Numbered from the stretch's first letter, positions 1 through 9,130 are shown. The stretch: DNA of 64,000 nt from Bradyrhizobium sp. BR13661 (GCF_029892425.1 NZ_JARXWB010000020.1:82935-146934); one strand, 5' to 3'. Notes: generated by a model from the sequence alone, not told the origin. Made by a program: numbers and translations.

Positions 1-1250
1 GGGCGGATGATGAACCCGCGGTCGCGCGCTTCCTTCGCGATGCGCTCGCCGATGCGCAAATCGCCCGCGAACGATTGTTTGGTCTTCTTGTCGGCGACCG
101 TCTCAAGCGCGCCCATCAAGCCAAGACCACGCGCCTCACCTATCATCGGATGGTCTGCGAGTGCGCGAAGTCCGGCTTGGAATGTCTCGCCGACGGCAAC
201 GACATTCTTGAATATGCCTTCCTCGGTGATGATGCGGATGGCTTCAAGGGAAATCGCGCATCCGACTGGATGGCCACCTGTGGTAAAGCCGTGCGGAAAC
301 TCTTCCCAGACCGCGCTGGCCGCCGAAGCCCGCTTATCCATTTCGGGCGATAACAGAACCGCTCCCATGGGGAAGTAGCCAGCAGACATGCTCTTCGACG
401 CAACAACAATGTCTGCGATTTGGCCGACAGCTAAAGAACCCCAAAGGTGTCCTGTCCGTCCAAATCCGCAAATGACTTCATCTGCGACCAATGGGATCCC
501 ATAACGCTTGAGCACGGGCTGGATCTGTTCAAAGTACTTCTCGGGCGGGACGATGACGCCGCCCGCGCCCATCACGGGCTCCGCGAACATGCCTGCGATC
601 GTCTCTGGGCCCTCGGCGAGGATGCGCTCTTCAAGAGACTTGGCCAGACGTGCGGAGAATTCCTCCTCGCTCTCACCATGGTGTGCGAAACGCCAAGCGT
701 GGGGGCAGTCAAGCACGATAATCTCCGGCCCTGGAAGCCCGAACGCCTTGACGTAATCCTTGCCCGTTAGGGCCGATGCCATGACGGTTGCGCCGTGATA
801 GGCGTTTTTCCTTGTGAGCAGCTTGCGACGCTGCGGCTTTCCCTCCGCTGCCCAGATCATCCACAGCAGTTTGACAACAGACTCGTTCGCATCGGATCCG
901 GAGTTCGTAAAGAACGCGCGGCTCATCGGTGCTGGAGCCAGCGAAAGCATCTTCTCAGCCAGTCTGATAACAGGCTTGGAGTTGCGACCGAAAAAAGTGT
1001 GGTAGCCGGGAAACTCTAAGTACTGCCTGAAGGCAACGTCGGCCAGCCGCCGCTCTGAAAATCCCAGGGTCATATTCCAAAGGCCCGAATTTCCTTCGAA
1101 GAATCGGCGCCCCCCTGTGTCGATGATGAAGGGGCCTTCTCCGCGATCGATGACCACAGAGCCATCGGCCTGCAGAGACGGGAGATCGGTGAACGTATGG
1201 AAAAAGCACGAAGCTTCGCGGCTTTCCCAAGATTGAGCGACGATGTTCAT
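1..1250 (-). CDS. Class III (omega) aminotransferase, 3'-truncated by window edge
   Basis: PLP-dependent aminotransferase of fold type I, class III, which moves an amino group from an amine or omega-amino acid to a keto acid. Reading leftwards from the ATG at 1250 the frame is open for about 416 codons and leaves the window, so the C-terminus is missing; complete members have roughly 430-460 residues. Visible family features are the substrate/PLP segment FFTNSGSDANE, the PLP aspartate region LVADEVICGFGRTG, and the Schiff-base lysine K286 in VVASKSMSAGYFP, followed by HGFTTGGHPVGCA. It is divergent from a glutamine-synthetase-like ligase and an aldehyde dehydrogenase across about 240 bp carrying inverted repeats, so all three probably serve one amine-degradation route (inference). 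The exact substrate cannot be read from the sequence. Confidence 0.9.
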   Translation of the reverse strand, partial: MNIVAQSWESREASCFFHTFTDLPSLQADGSVVIDRGEGPFIIDTGGRRFFEGNSGLWNMTLGFSERRLADVAFRQYLEFPGYHTFFGRNSKPVIRLAEKMLSLAPAPMSRAFFTNSGSDANESVVKLLWMIWAAEGKPQRRKLLTRKNAYHGATVMASALTGKDYVKAFGLPGPEIIVLDCPHAWRFAHHGESEEEFSARLAKSLEERILAEGPETIAGMFAEPVMGAGGVIVPPEKYFEQIQPVLKRYGIPLVADEVICGFGRTGHLWGSLAVGQIADIVVASKSMSAGYFPMGAVLLSPEMDKRASAASAVWEEFPHGFTTGGHPVGCAISLEAIRIITEEGIFKNVVAVGETFQAGLRALADHPMIGEARGLGLMGALETVADKKTKQSFAGDLRIGERIAKEARDRGFIIR

Positions 1251-1295
1251 GGCGGATTTCCGGCTCTAATGAGGTTGCATGGGGCTTTAAGATTG

Positions 1296-1367
1296 TGCGT
1301 TTTGATCAGGCAAAACGCAATTATTATGAAACACCATCTTGTTTTGCGTGTCAATTCGTGATCAAAA
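1296..1367. promoter_or_regulatory. Inverted repeats in the aminotransferase / GS-like divergent promoter region
   Basis: Two inverted repeats lie in the intergenic region. TGCGTTTT at 1296-1303 pairs perfectly with AAAACGCA at 1312-1319 (8 bp arms, 8 nt spacer). TTTTGATCA at 1300-1308 pairs perfectly with TGATCAAAA at 1359-1367 (9 bp arms, about 50 nt apart). Both overlap where divergent promoters would lie, so they are plausible operator sites for a regulator not encoded next to them. Function is inferred from position and symmetry only. Confidence 0.45.
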
Positions 1368-1491
1368 TACATTAAGCCGAAACTCGGCGTCTCTCAGAGC
1401 GAGCCCGCCTGTCACGGCTATAGCGAGATTGAGAGTCGCCAAAAAAAGGCGGCGCGCTGGTGCAGCGCGTGCCGTTTCAGGAGAGGGGACC

Positions 1492-2937
1492 ATGGGTCAC
1501 GAGTTTTTTCTGAACCGTTCAGCCGATGCGAGCGACGGTCCCGCTCGCACGAAATCGTTCGAAGGTCAGTTTTTGGCAGGTCGTTTGACCCAAGAGGATC
1601 TGCAGCGTGCAGTGTCGGAAGGAAGCATCGACACAGTCATAGTCGCAATGACTGACATGCAGGGACGTTTGATCGGAAAGCGGCTCACGGGCCGCTTCTT
1701 CCTTGAAAGCAGCATTTCACCGCAACTGTTCTGCGACTACTTTCTGGCCACGGACATGGAGATGACGCTCGTTCCAGGTTACGCATCGGCGTCCTGGGAG
1801 CGCGGTTATGGCGACTTCGCGCTGGTACCCGACATGTCGACTCTCAGGGCCGTTCCTTGGCTGCCGAAGACAGCCATTGTTCTCTCGGACGTGACAACAT
1901 CAGCCGGAGTGCCGCTCGAGCACTCACCTCGGCAAGTCCTGCGCAACCAACTCCGGCGTCTGGCTGACCTTGGCTTTGCGGCTGACATGGCTGCAGAACT
2001 CGAGTTCTATTTATTTAACCAGACCTTTGAGGAAGCTCGCGCGGCCAAATACGAAGAGTTGAAGTTCTCCAGCTGGTATCCGGAAGACGGCCATATCTTT
2101 CAAACGTCAAAAGACGAGCCGTATATTCGCGCGATCCGTAATCTAATGGAGCGAGCCGATATTCCTGTTGAAGGGTCAAAGGCTGAGTGTAGCCCGGGTC
2201 AACAAGAAATCAATTTGCAGTATGCCGAGGCTTTAGAGACCTGTGATCGGCTTGTGTTGTACAAGAACGGTTGCAAGGAGATAGCGCATCAGATGGGTAA
2301 GTCGGTGAGCTTCATGGCGAAGCTCGGCGAGAACCTTTCTGGAAACTCTTGTCACATCCATCTTTCTCTTCGAAATGTCGAGACGGGAGCTTCCGGCTTT
2401 CATGACTCCTCGTGCGAGCACGGTATGTCGAACCTCTTCCGGCAATTCCTCGCCGGCGCCATTAAGCACGCGCCCGCTGCCACGTACTTTTATGCTCCCA
2501 ATATCAACTCCTACAAGCGATTTACTGCGGGCACTTTCGCGCCAACACGATTGGCTTGGTCGGTCGACAACCGGACGACCGCGTTTCGGGTGCTCGGCAA
2601 AGGCAAGGCTCTGCGCTTTGAGTGTAGGGTTCCGGGAGCCGACACGAATCCTTATCTCGCCTTTGCCGCGTTGATCGCAAGTGGCCTCCAGGGCGTCGAG
2701 GAGAAGCTTTCGCTCAAGGACGCCTATGCTGGCAACGCTTATGAGGCGGACGAGGTGCCTCGTATTCCAGGCGCGCTTTACAAGTCGCTCGATCATTTGG
2801 AGGCGTCTTCGGCCTTCAAGAGCGCTTTCGGCGATGAAGTGGTGGAGCACTATCTCCATTGTGGGCGCTGGGAATTGAGCGCTTTCGAAGGCGCGGTCAC
2901 CGATTGGGAAAAATTCCGACTTTTCGAGCGGTGCTGA
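1492..2937 (+). CDS. Glutamine synthetase family ligase (gamma-glutamyl-amine synthetase-like)
   Basis: ATP-dependent ligase of the glutamine synthetase fold, 481 aa from the ATG at 1492, chosen because AGGAGAGGGG lies just upstream; an in-frame start at 1339 would add 51 residues of poor composition. The N-terminal beta-grasp part contains TDMQGRLIGKR (about residues 55-65). The catalytic domain shows the Glu-rich metal-binding stretch GSKAECSPGQQEINL near 226-240, HIHLSL near 288, NINSYKRF near 337 with a following Arg-rich segment, and ECRVPGADTNPYLA near 377. It most resembles the group acting on amines or polyamines (PuuA / GlnA3-like) rather than the ammonia-assimilating GlnA, as suggested by the adjacent aldehyde dehydrogenase and aminotransferase. 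The Puu-type oxidase and gamma-glutamyl hydrolase are not next to it. Substrate unproven. Confidence 0.88.
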   Translation: MGHEFFLNRSADASDGPARTKSFEGQFLAGRLTQEDLQRAVSEGSIDTVIVAMTDMQGRLIGKRLTGRFFLESSISPQLFCDYFLATDMEMTLVPGYASASWERGYGDFALVPDMSTLRAVPWLPKTAIVLSDVTTSAGVPLEHSPRQVLRNQLRRLADLGFAADMAAELEFYLFNQTFEEARAAKYEELKFSSWYPEDGHIFQTSKDEPYIRAIRNLMERADIPVEGSKAECSPGQQEINLQYAEALETCDRLVLYKNGCKEIAHQMGKSVSFMAKLGENLSGNSCHIHLSLRNVETGASGFHDSSCEHGMSNLFRQFLAGAIKHAPAATYFYAPNINSYKRFTAGTFAPTRLAWSVDNRTTAFRVLGKGKALRFECRVPGADTNPYLAFAALIASGLQGVEEKLSLKDAYAGNAYEADEVPRIPGALYKSLDHLEASSAFKSAFGDEVVEHYLHCGRWELSAFEGAVTDWEKFRLFERC

Positions 2938-2956
2938 TTGGAACGGGAGTAGGAGA

Positions 2957-4345
2957 ATGGCTTCGTTCGAAACAGTCACGCCGATCGACGGATCGGTCCT
3001 ATTGGTCCGGAATCGTCCGACGGACGCCGACGTCGACGCGGCTTTGGATCTTGCGGTACGGGGCTTCAAGATTTGGCGTGAATATCCTCTCGCGCGAAGA
3101 ATCGAACTACTCAGTCGCGCAGTCGACGCGTTCGTGGGTTGGAAAAGCGAGATCGCGACTGAAATTACCAGTCAGATCGGACGGCCAATAGCCTACAGTG
3201 GCGGTGAAGTGGGTGGGTTTGAGGCACGTGCTCGGACCATGCTGCGTCTCGCGCCCGAGGCTCTCGCTTCGCATATCCCAGCGGCTCTCGACGGATTTGA
3301 GCGGGCCATCGAGCGCGTGCCGCTTGGGACAGTGGCCATCTTGGCACCGTGGAATTATCCGTTTTTAACTGCGGTGAATGCGGTCATCCCGGCTCTTGCA
3401 GCCGGTAATTCCATCGTTTTGAAACATTCGGATCAGACGCCGCTCGCAGCTGAGCGGATGTCCGCGGCCTTCCAGGTGGCCGGTCTACCTGAAGGAGCTT
3501 TTCAATACCTCCACATCAACCATGACCAGGTCGCAAGGACCATATCTGATCCGCGGATCTCGTACGTGTGCTTTACGGGATCCGTGGCCGGTGGACACGC
3601 CGTTCAGCAAGCTCTTGCGGGAACGTTCACTTCTTCCGGTCTTGAACTGGGAGGTAAAGACCCGGCCTATGTTCGCGAGGATGCAAATATCGAGCATGCA
3701 ATCGCAAATGTCGCCGACGGCATCTTCTTCAACTCCGGCCAGAGTTGCTGCGGCATCGAGCGCGTATACGTTCACAAGCGTCGCTTCGGTGCTGTGGTAG
3801 ACGGGCTTGTAGCCTTCGCCGAGAAACTGAAACTTGGCGATCCCCGCGAGCAAGCGACCACCCTCGGCCCCATGGTGAAAACTGCTGCCGCAGATGCGGT
3901 GCGGAGCCAGATTGAAAAGGCGGTTGGGCAGGGTGCACGGCCGCTCATCGATTCGCGCAAGTTTGCGGCAGATACCGGACGCAACGCCTACCTGGCGCCA
4001 CAGATCATTGTCGACTGCAACCACTCTATGGCTATCATGAATGAGGAAACGTTCGGGCCGGTAGCCGGTGTAATGGCGGTCGGGTCAGACGACGAAGCAA
4101 TAAGACTTATGAACGACAGCCGCTATGGGCTTACTGCCTCGATCTGGACGCAAGATCGGAAGGCGGCTCGTGCAATCGGTGCGCAGCTAGAGACCGGGAC
4201 CGTATTCATGAATCGATGCGATTATCTGGATCCCGAGCTTGCTTGGACCGGCGTCAAGGAATCGGGCCGCGGGGCGACGCTGTCGCGCCTTGGATTCGAC
4301 TACCTAACGCGCCCGAGATCATTCCACTTCAGACTCAATGTCTGA
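2957..4345 (+). CDS. NAD(P)-dependent aldehyde dehydrogenase
   Basis: Aldehyde dehydrogenase superfamily enzyme, 462 aa, oxidising an aldehyde to a carboxylate. The ATG at 2957 follows GGAGTAGGAG. Visible features are the cofactor-binding stretch APWNYPFLTAVNAVIPALAAGN, the general-base Glu in LELGGKDP (about residue 231), the catalytic Cys in GQSCCGIERVYV (about 263-264), and NEETFGPVAGVM with the C-terminal GVKESGRG. It is somewhat shorter than the usual 480-500 residues, mainly at the N-terminus. It starts 19 nt after the GS-like gene, so the two are one transcription unit. It would oxidise the aldehyde produced after gamma-glutamylation and deamination of an amine, or the semialdehyde released by the divergent aminotransferase (inference). 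Confidence 0.9.
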   Translation: MASFETVTPIDGSVLLVRNRPTDADVDAALDLAVRGFKIWREYPLARRIELLSRAVDAFVGWKSEIATEITSQIGRPIAYSGGEVGGFEARARTMLRLAPEALASHIPAALDGFERAIERVPLGTVAILAPWNYPFLTAVNAVIPALAAGNSIVLKHSDQTPLAAERMSAAFQVAGLPEGAFQYLHINHDQVARTISDPRISYVCFTGSVAGGHAVQQALAGTFTSSGLELGGKDPAYVREDANIEHAIANVADGIFFNSGQSCCGIERVYVHKRRFGAVVDGLVAFAEKLKLGDPREQATTLGPMVKTAAADAVRSQIEKAVGQGARPLIDSRKFAADTGRNAYLAPQIIVDCNHSMAIMNEETFGPVAGVMAVGSDDEAIRLMNDSRYGLTASIWTQDRKAARAIGAQLETGTVFMNRCDYLDPELAWTGVKESGRGATLSRLGFDYLTRPRSFHFRLNV

Positions 4346-5732
4346 GCCTGCCATGTCGAGATGTGCGTCAGTAGACTTCAGGAGTTCACGTCTGATCGAT
4401 TGATCGCCGTCCGGCTGAGGCAGAGGATCTCACCGATTGCGGAGATCGTTGGCACGCTTTTTGCGAGCGATAGTAACCAGAAGGCACATCGATACCTGTG
4501 GGGTGACGTATGTCAAAGCGCGATCACGAGTTCAAGGTGCTCCTATCGAGCAAAGCTGATTGCTCAGACCCGGGTCTCGGTTTTCATGCCCTCGGCGCCA
4601 AAAGCCGAAACTTTGTGCAGACGATCGCGCACATTTACACAAGTTGGGCGAACGACATTTCCATCGATGTCGCTTCATCGATTGCGGTTGGCACACCAGT
4701 CTATCGTCTCTCTTCGAAACCGACCGAACCAGTCTCTAAGATTGCCGAGAAGTCCACAGACGACGCTGGAATAGCCGACAAAAAGCACGCAGGGCATGGT
4801 CTTCTCGCTGGGCTGGAGAAGGTCTTCATTCTTATTGGTACCCTGGGGGAGGCTGATCAATTTGCTCGGAGGCGTTGACGAATCCCCGGTAACTCGTTCC
4901 GAAAAGAGTGGACTACGCGCAAGGACAATCCGGAGCTGAGGGGCAGAGACGAACGGGCAAACGGCGAGGATATGTCTCGGACTAGAAGAGATGCCAATCG
5001 TTTAGCATTGGCTAGGAAATGAGAAAAGCGTCAGCATTCCTGATACGACGACAGGTTTGGCTGTGGTCGGCATCAAAGGGAGAAACCTAAATTGCAGAGC
5101 CGGGCGCACGGCCGAAGTTCTTGGCAACCTTCACACCAGCCTGGAAAGGTTGGCAAGTTGAGGGTAGTCAGCGGATCGTGCTTCTCGTGGTCGCTGCAGT
5201 TGTTTCGATCGTAGTTCTGTTCGAACGGCGCTACAGGGGGCGCACCTCATGGGTATGGCATGCATGGAGGAGGGGGCGCGTCGCAGCAGCGGGCATCGGC
5301 GCCGTTCCTTTATCGACACGTTGAGTGTTCGGCATGCGTTAGCGTTGCGAAGAAAGCTGCGCCAGTACGGCAATCTGTTAGTGCGCTGTCGCTGGCGGCG
5401 CAGACATGACCAGCAAGTCACACACTGGCTTGCAGAGCGAACGCCACTCTCTCGATCGGCCCAACCGACGCGCTTTGGTACTCAAGCGCCCTTGCCTGAA
5501 AGGCGCGAGCGCGTTGAAGGCCCGGGTCCCGTCCCGTCCTGCACCGGCTTGCGAGGACTTTACTCAATCCAAATTGCCGGTCCAGCTTGGGACACTCGCT
5601 GCATTGCAAAAAAAGCCGGTGCGGCCGGGTGCGATCGGTACGCACGGTCGCGGCACCTAATGTTCAGACCGCTTGAAGCCCACGCGCGCACGCGCATAAT
5701 ATGGCTACGCTCCGGTGCTTGACAGAGGCTGC
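4346..5732. other. Gene-poor stretch between the amine cluster and the LysR gene
   Basis: About 1.4 kb with no confidently coding sequence apart from one weak ORF listed separately. Several overlapping short frames around 5120-5720 carry arginine-rich, low-complexity translations typical of non-coding GC-rich DNA. GCCAAT at 4994-4999 and ATTGGC at 5008-5013 form a small imperfectly placed inverted repeat. I recognise no transposase or gene remnant here. Confidence 0.4.
4510..4878 (+). CDS. Hypothetical small protein, doubtful
   Basis: A 122-codon frame from the ATG at 4510, preceded by GGGGTGACGT, which is a weak ribosome-binding site. The translation starts MSKRDHEFKVLLSSK and ends in a basic tail; the composition is not absurd, but I recognise no domain, signal peptide or membrane segment. 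It lies downstream of the aldehyde dehydrogenase in the same direction, 164 nt after its stop. It could equally be a chance open frame in decayed DNA. Confidence 0.22.
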   Translation: MSKRDHEFKVLLSSKADCSDPGLGFHALGAKSRNFVQTIAHIYTSWANDISIDVASSIAVGTPVYRLSSKPTEPVSKIAEKSTDDAGIADKKHAGHGLLAGLEKVFILIGTLGEADQFARRR

Positions 5733-6695
5733 ATGTCTATCTCGTTGAAGCAAATTCGGTATTTCGTGGCTGCCGCCGAAACCGGTCGTATCAGCCATGC
5801 AGCTTCAGAACTCAACATTTCTCAGTCGGCCGTGACAACGGCAATCCAACAATTGGAAACGATGCTGGGTACCCGGCTCTTGGTCCGGAATCCCGAAGGA
5901 GTGACCGTTACGCCTGAGGGGCGTCGCTTTTTGGCGCGAAGTCGCAACATACTGCTGGCCGTGGACGAGTGTGTCAGTGACGCGCGCAAGTCCACAGCGC
6001 AGATTGCACGAACGTTGCGAGTAGGTGTTACCCCTACCGTGTCCGGTTACTTTCTCCCACGCCACCTCGCGAGCTTTCAGACGAATACCCTGGGAATTAC
6101 TATCGAGCTTTTTGAGGCCCCACGTTCGATTGTTGAACAGGCTCTGTTAGACGGCGAGCTGGACCTGGCCGTTATGCTTATCTCAAATCTGGCCTCTACC
6201 GAGCGACTGTCTAGCACGACTCTCCTTTGCTCTCGCCGTAGGCTATGGATCGCGCCATCTCATCCACTCACGCGATTGAAGCGAGTTACTCTCGCCGACG
6301 TGGCGAGCTACCCTTACGTCATGCTTACAACGGATGAGGCCAATAGTACGACGCTTCGTTACTGGGCGGCTCGTGGACTCAAGCCGAATACCATCTTCTG
6401 TACATCGTCGATCGAGGCCGTGCGGTCGATGGTGGGGAGCGGTCTCGGAGTCACCATCCTGTCCGAGCTCATATATCGGCCGCGGACGTTCGATAACCAA
6501 CGCATCGAGGTGCTTGAACTGGCAGATCAGGTCCCTAGCTTGGATATCGGAATCGTTTGGCGGCATGAGAGCGAGCTCTCTCCCGCGGCGCAGGCCTTTT
6601 GCGACTTTCTTCAGTTTTCCGTGGGCGGAGATAGCCGAGCTGCCATGGAGGTCTCGGAAGCGCAACGTCAGTCTGCCTACGCTATTGGAAAATGA
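5733..6695 (+). CDS. LysR-family transcriptional regulator (upstream of pxpA)
   Basis: LysR-type transcriptional regulator, 320 aa from the ATG at 5733. The N-terminal winged HTH is clear: LKQIRYFVAAAETG, then SHAASELNISQSAVTTAIQQ with the recognition helix, then TRLLVR and VTPEGRRFLARS within residues 1-75. The rest is the two-lobed periplasmic-binding-like effector domain, with GSGLGVTILSEL near residue 240. An alternative start at 5715 would add six residues and lacks a better ribosome-binding site. It reads in the same direction as the PxpA-type gene 87 nt downstream, so it may activate that gene and the TRAP binding protein beyond it (inference from proximity). Confidence 0.92.
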   Translation: MSISLKQIRYFVAAAETGRISHAASELNISQSAVTTAIQQLETMLGTRLLVRNPEGVTVTPEGRRFLARSRNILLAVDECVSDARKSTAQIARTLRVGVTPTVSGYFLPRHLASFQTNTLGITIELFEAPRSIVEQALLDGELDLAVMLISNLASTERLSSTTLLCSRRRLWIAPSHPLTRLKRVTLADVASYPYVMLTTDEANSTTLRYWAARGLKPNTIFCTSSIEAVRSMVGSGLGVTILSELIYRPRTFDNQRIEVLELADQVPSLDIGIVWRHESELSPAAQAFCDFLQFSVGGDSRAAMEVSEAQRQSAYAIGK

Positions 6696-6782
6696 GATAC
6701 AGGCCTTCTTTTAATCCAATTTGACGTCGGTCGCGCCGCATCGATAAAAATTCTCGTGACCAAAATCCGAGGAGAAAAACCA

Positions 6783-7511
6783 ATGACGCGCGGAGCGACC
6801 ATCAACTGCGATATCGGCGAAGGTTTCGCCCTGTATCGATGCGGCGACGACGCCGGCATCATGCCGCATATTCATCTCGCCAACGTTGCTTGCGGCTTCC
6901 ATGCTTCGGACCCAGTCGTGATGCGCGATACGGTCGAGCTCGCCGCCGATAACAACATTCCGATCGGCGCCCATCCCTCGTTTCCAGACAAGCAGGGCTT
7001 TGGACGTCGCGACATGATCATGGAGCGCGAAGAACTCGCCGCATGCGTCCGATATCAGGTTGGCGCTCTGAAGGGCTTTCTGGACGCCGCGGGCCTCAAA
7101 CTCAACCACATCAAGCCGCACGGCGCTCTGTTCGGTGCCGCCACCCACCGTGAAGTGGTGGCGAATGCGCTCGCCGATGTCGCTTTGCAGTACGGCGTTC
7201 CTGTAATTGGCATCGCCGGCACCGTTGCCGATAAGGTCTACAAGGCGCGGGGTGTCACGATCATTCCGGAATACTACGCCGACAATGACTACGATTCCTC
7301 TGGCGCCCTTATCGTTTGCCGTACGCACCCGAAGCGCGATCCAGATGAGGTGTCGCGCAAGGTCGTTCGGATGTTCAAGGAGGGGAAAGCTCCCACGATC
7401 GACGGCAAGGAGTTTGATGTGAAGGCGACGACCGTCTGCGTGCATTCCGATACGCCGAACGTGGTCGAGATCGCTCGAGCTCTCAAGGAAGCGATGAAGC
7501 CCTGGGCCTAG
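6783..7511 (+). CDS. pxpA: LamB/YcsF family protein, 5-oxoprolinase subunit A (PxpA)-like
   Basis: Member of the LamB/YcsF family, 242 aa. PxpA works with PxpB and PxpC as an ATP-dependent 5-oxoprolinase that opens pyroglutamate to glutamate. The start at 6783 follows GAGGAG at good spacing; the in-frame start at 6756 lacks such a site. Visible family signatures are INCDIGEGF at the N-terminus, the GDDAGIMPHIHLANVACGFHASDP stretch (residues about 20-43), IGAHPSFPDKQGFGRRDM (about 60-77) and HIKPHGALF (about 110-118). These supply the His/Asp residues of the polysaccharide-deacetylase-like fold. Its usual partners PxpB/PxpC (KipI/KipA) are absent, so either they are encoded elsewhere or the protein acts on another lactam. 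A strong hairpin follows it before the TRAP gene. Confidence 0.88.
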   Translation: MTRGATINCDIGEGFALYRCGDDAGIMPHIHLANVACGFHASDPVVMRDTVELAADNNIPIGAHPSFPDKQGFGRRDMIMEREELAACVRYQVGALKGFLDAAGLKLNHIKPHGALFGAATHREVVANALADVALQYGVPVIGIAGTVADKVYKARGVTIIPEYYADNDYDSSGALIVCRTHPKRDPDEVSRKVVRMFKEGKAPTIDGKEFDVKATTVCVHSDTPNVVEIARALKEAMKPWA

Positions 7512-7573
7512 TTCCCTCGCAGCTGCTCCCAGCTCCGACGCAATGATCGTCCTTAAGAAGGAAGAGACAATCG

Positions 7574-7606
7574 GGCCGCTGTTGATCCCAGGATCTGACA
7601 GCGGCC
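7574..7606. terminator. Long hairpin between pxpA-like gene and TRAP binding protein gene
   Basis: GGCCGCTGT at 7574-7582 pairs perfectly with ACAGCGGCC at 7598-7606. Inside it GATCC (7584-7588) pairs with GGATC (7591-7595). Together they make a nearly continuous 14-bp stem with a tiny loop. No long T-run follows on either strand, so it may be an attenuator or mRNA-stabilising structure instead of a classical intrinsic terminator. Confidence 0.6.
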
Positions 7607-7734
7607 AGCCCGCGGTCCATCGTTCGCAAATCAGGCTGGACTGCTAGGCCGCGGAATTCCAAACACTTGGCTTCAAACAATCGTAGCCTGCGGGGCCATC
7701 CAGCGGGTTCAATAATCAACACGGAGGCGAGCCA

Positions 7735-8826
7735 ATGAAACGTCGTGATTTCCTGAAAGCATCGGGCATCGGCCTAGCCGCCAGCGCCACAGTCGCAGCG
7801 CCCGCAATAGCCCAGTCCATGCCGGAAGTTCGATGGCGGCTGGCTGCGAGCTGGCCTAAGTCGCTTGATACGCTCTATGGCGGCTGCGAGTATTTCTGTA
7901 AGCGTGTTGCCGAAATCACCGATAATCGCTTCCAAATCCAGTCGTTTGCAGCGGGAGAGATCGTCCCGGGTCTTCAAGTGCTCGACGCGGTCTCAAATGG
8001 CACCATCGAGATGGGCAATACAACGCTCTACTACTACTGGGGAAAAAACCCTGCCTTTGCATTCGCGACTGCCATCCCGTTTGGATTAAATACGCGTCAG
8101 CAAATTTCTTGGCTGTTGTGGGGCGGTGGCCAGGACCTCGTGAACGACCTGCTTAAAGAGTACAACGTTTATAGCGTCCCCGGTGGGTCCAGTGGCGCTC
8201 AGATGGGAGGATGGTTCCGGAAGGAGATCAAATCGCTTGACGACATCAAGGGTTTGAAAATGCGCATCGCTGGGTTTGCCGGCAACGTAATCTCTAAGGT
8301 TGGAGTTGTGCCGCAGCAGATTGCTGCTGGCGATATCTATCCAGCGTTGGAGAAGGGTACGATCGACGCCGCGGAGTTTGTTGGACCTTATGACGATGAG
8401 AAGCTTGGCTTTGTAAAGGTTGCGAAATACTACTACTATCCCGGCTGGTGGGAGGGGACGAGCCAGCTCCATAATATTGTTAATTTGGAGAAGTGGAATG
8501 CGCTGCCTAAGCATTATCAGGCAGCATTTGAGAGCGCGTCCCGCGACAGTTTTACATGGGTGACAGGCAAGTACGACGCAGCAAATGGACCTGCACTGAA
8601 GCGGCTTGTGGTGTCCGGCGCGATTCTTAAGGCATTTCCACCGGACGTAATGGAAGCAAGCTACGCAGCCGCCACCGAAATCTATACCGACTTAGCGAAG
8701 AGCAATTCTCATTTTGGGAAAATGTACGCGAGTATGACAGCATATCGCAGTGATGCTGTGGCCTGGATGCAGGTAGGCGAGCTGAGTTACGACAGTTTTA
8801 TTGCCCGGATGCGCAATCGTAATTGA
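7735..8826 (+). CDS. TRAP transporter solute-binding protein (DctP/TakP type), Tat-exported
   Basis: Periplasmic binding protein of the TRAP family, 363 aa. The N-terminus MKRRDFLKASGIGLAA carries a twin-arginine motif and a hydrophobic stretch ending near AIAQS, so it is exported folded by the Tat system. Downstream come VRWRLAASWPKSLDTLYGG, FAAGEIVPGLQVLDAVSNG, DDIKGLKMRI with the conserved Arg that binds the substrate carboxylate (about residue 180), and GDIYPALEKGTIDAAEFVGPYDD. These resemble the TakP / 2-oxo-acid branch. The ATG follows GGAGGCGAGCC. No DctQ or DctM membrane subunit is next to it, so it is an orphan receptor. Neighbouring pxpA suggests a small carboxylated ligand (inference). 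Confidence 0.9.
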   Translation: MKRRDFLKASGIGLAASATVAAPAIAQSMPEVRWRLAASWPKSLDTLYGGCEYFCKRVAEITDNRFQIQSFAAGEIVPGLQVLDAVSNGTIEMGNTTLYYYWGKNPAFAFATAIPFGLNTRQQISWLLWGGGQDLVNDLLKEYNVYSVPGGSSGAQMGGWFRKEIKSLDDIKGLKMRIAGFAGNVISKVGVVPQQIAAGDIYPALEKGTIDAAEFVGPYDDEKLGFVKVAKYYYYPGWWEGTSQLHNIVNLEKWNALPKHYQAAFESASRDSFTWVTGKYDAANGPALKRLVVSGAILKAFPPDVMEASYAAATEIYTDLAKSNSHFGKMYASMTAYRSDAVAWMQVGELSYDSFIARMRNRN

Positions 8827-9130
8827 ATCGGCCGCAGGTGAAATATTGGGGGCTGCTAGCCGATCGTGCTTAGGAGGACAGCCATTGCCTGGTTGGTGGT
8901 TCGGGTTAGATAATCCTGACGAGGGGCGCGTCGTCGTCGTCTAGGAGACCAGGAAGAGCAGCGCTCGCTAGGGATGTAACTTGTTGCCACGCGACGATCG
9001 AATTGCGCCCGTGCTATTGCGTACGTGCAATGGTTATGCGTCGAATTCGTATCGAGTAGCTAGCGCCGGTCGGTCTCGATCCGTATGTGGGCTGCTAGGC
9101 CAATTTGAGCCTAACTGGGAGAATTCATAC
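8827..9130. other. Intergenic region upstream of the GNAT gene
   Basis: About 300 bp. The GNAT reading frame extends upstream to 8981, but that part has poor composition and no ribosome-binding site, so I treat it as non-coding. No palindrome or terminator stands out. Confidence 0.35.

Noticed and set aside
2233..3069. 278-codon open frame on the minus strand
   Set aside because: It lies antisense to the glutamine-synthetase-like gene and the start of the aldehyde dehydrogenase gene, both clear families; it is a shadow.
5121..5722. Overlapping ORFs in the region before the first LysR gene
   Set aside because: Arginine-rich translations, no ribosome-binding sites and no domain; probably non-coding.
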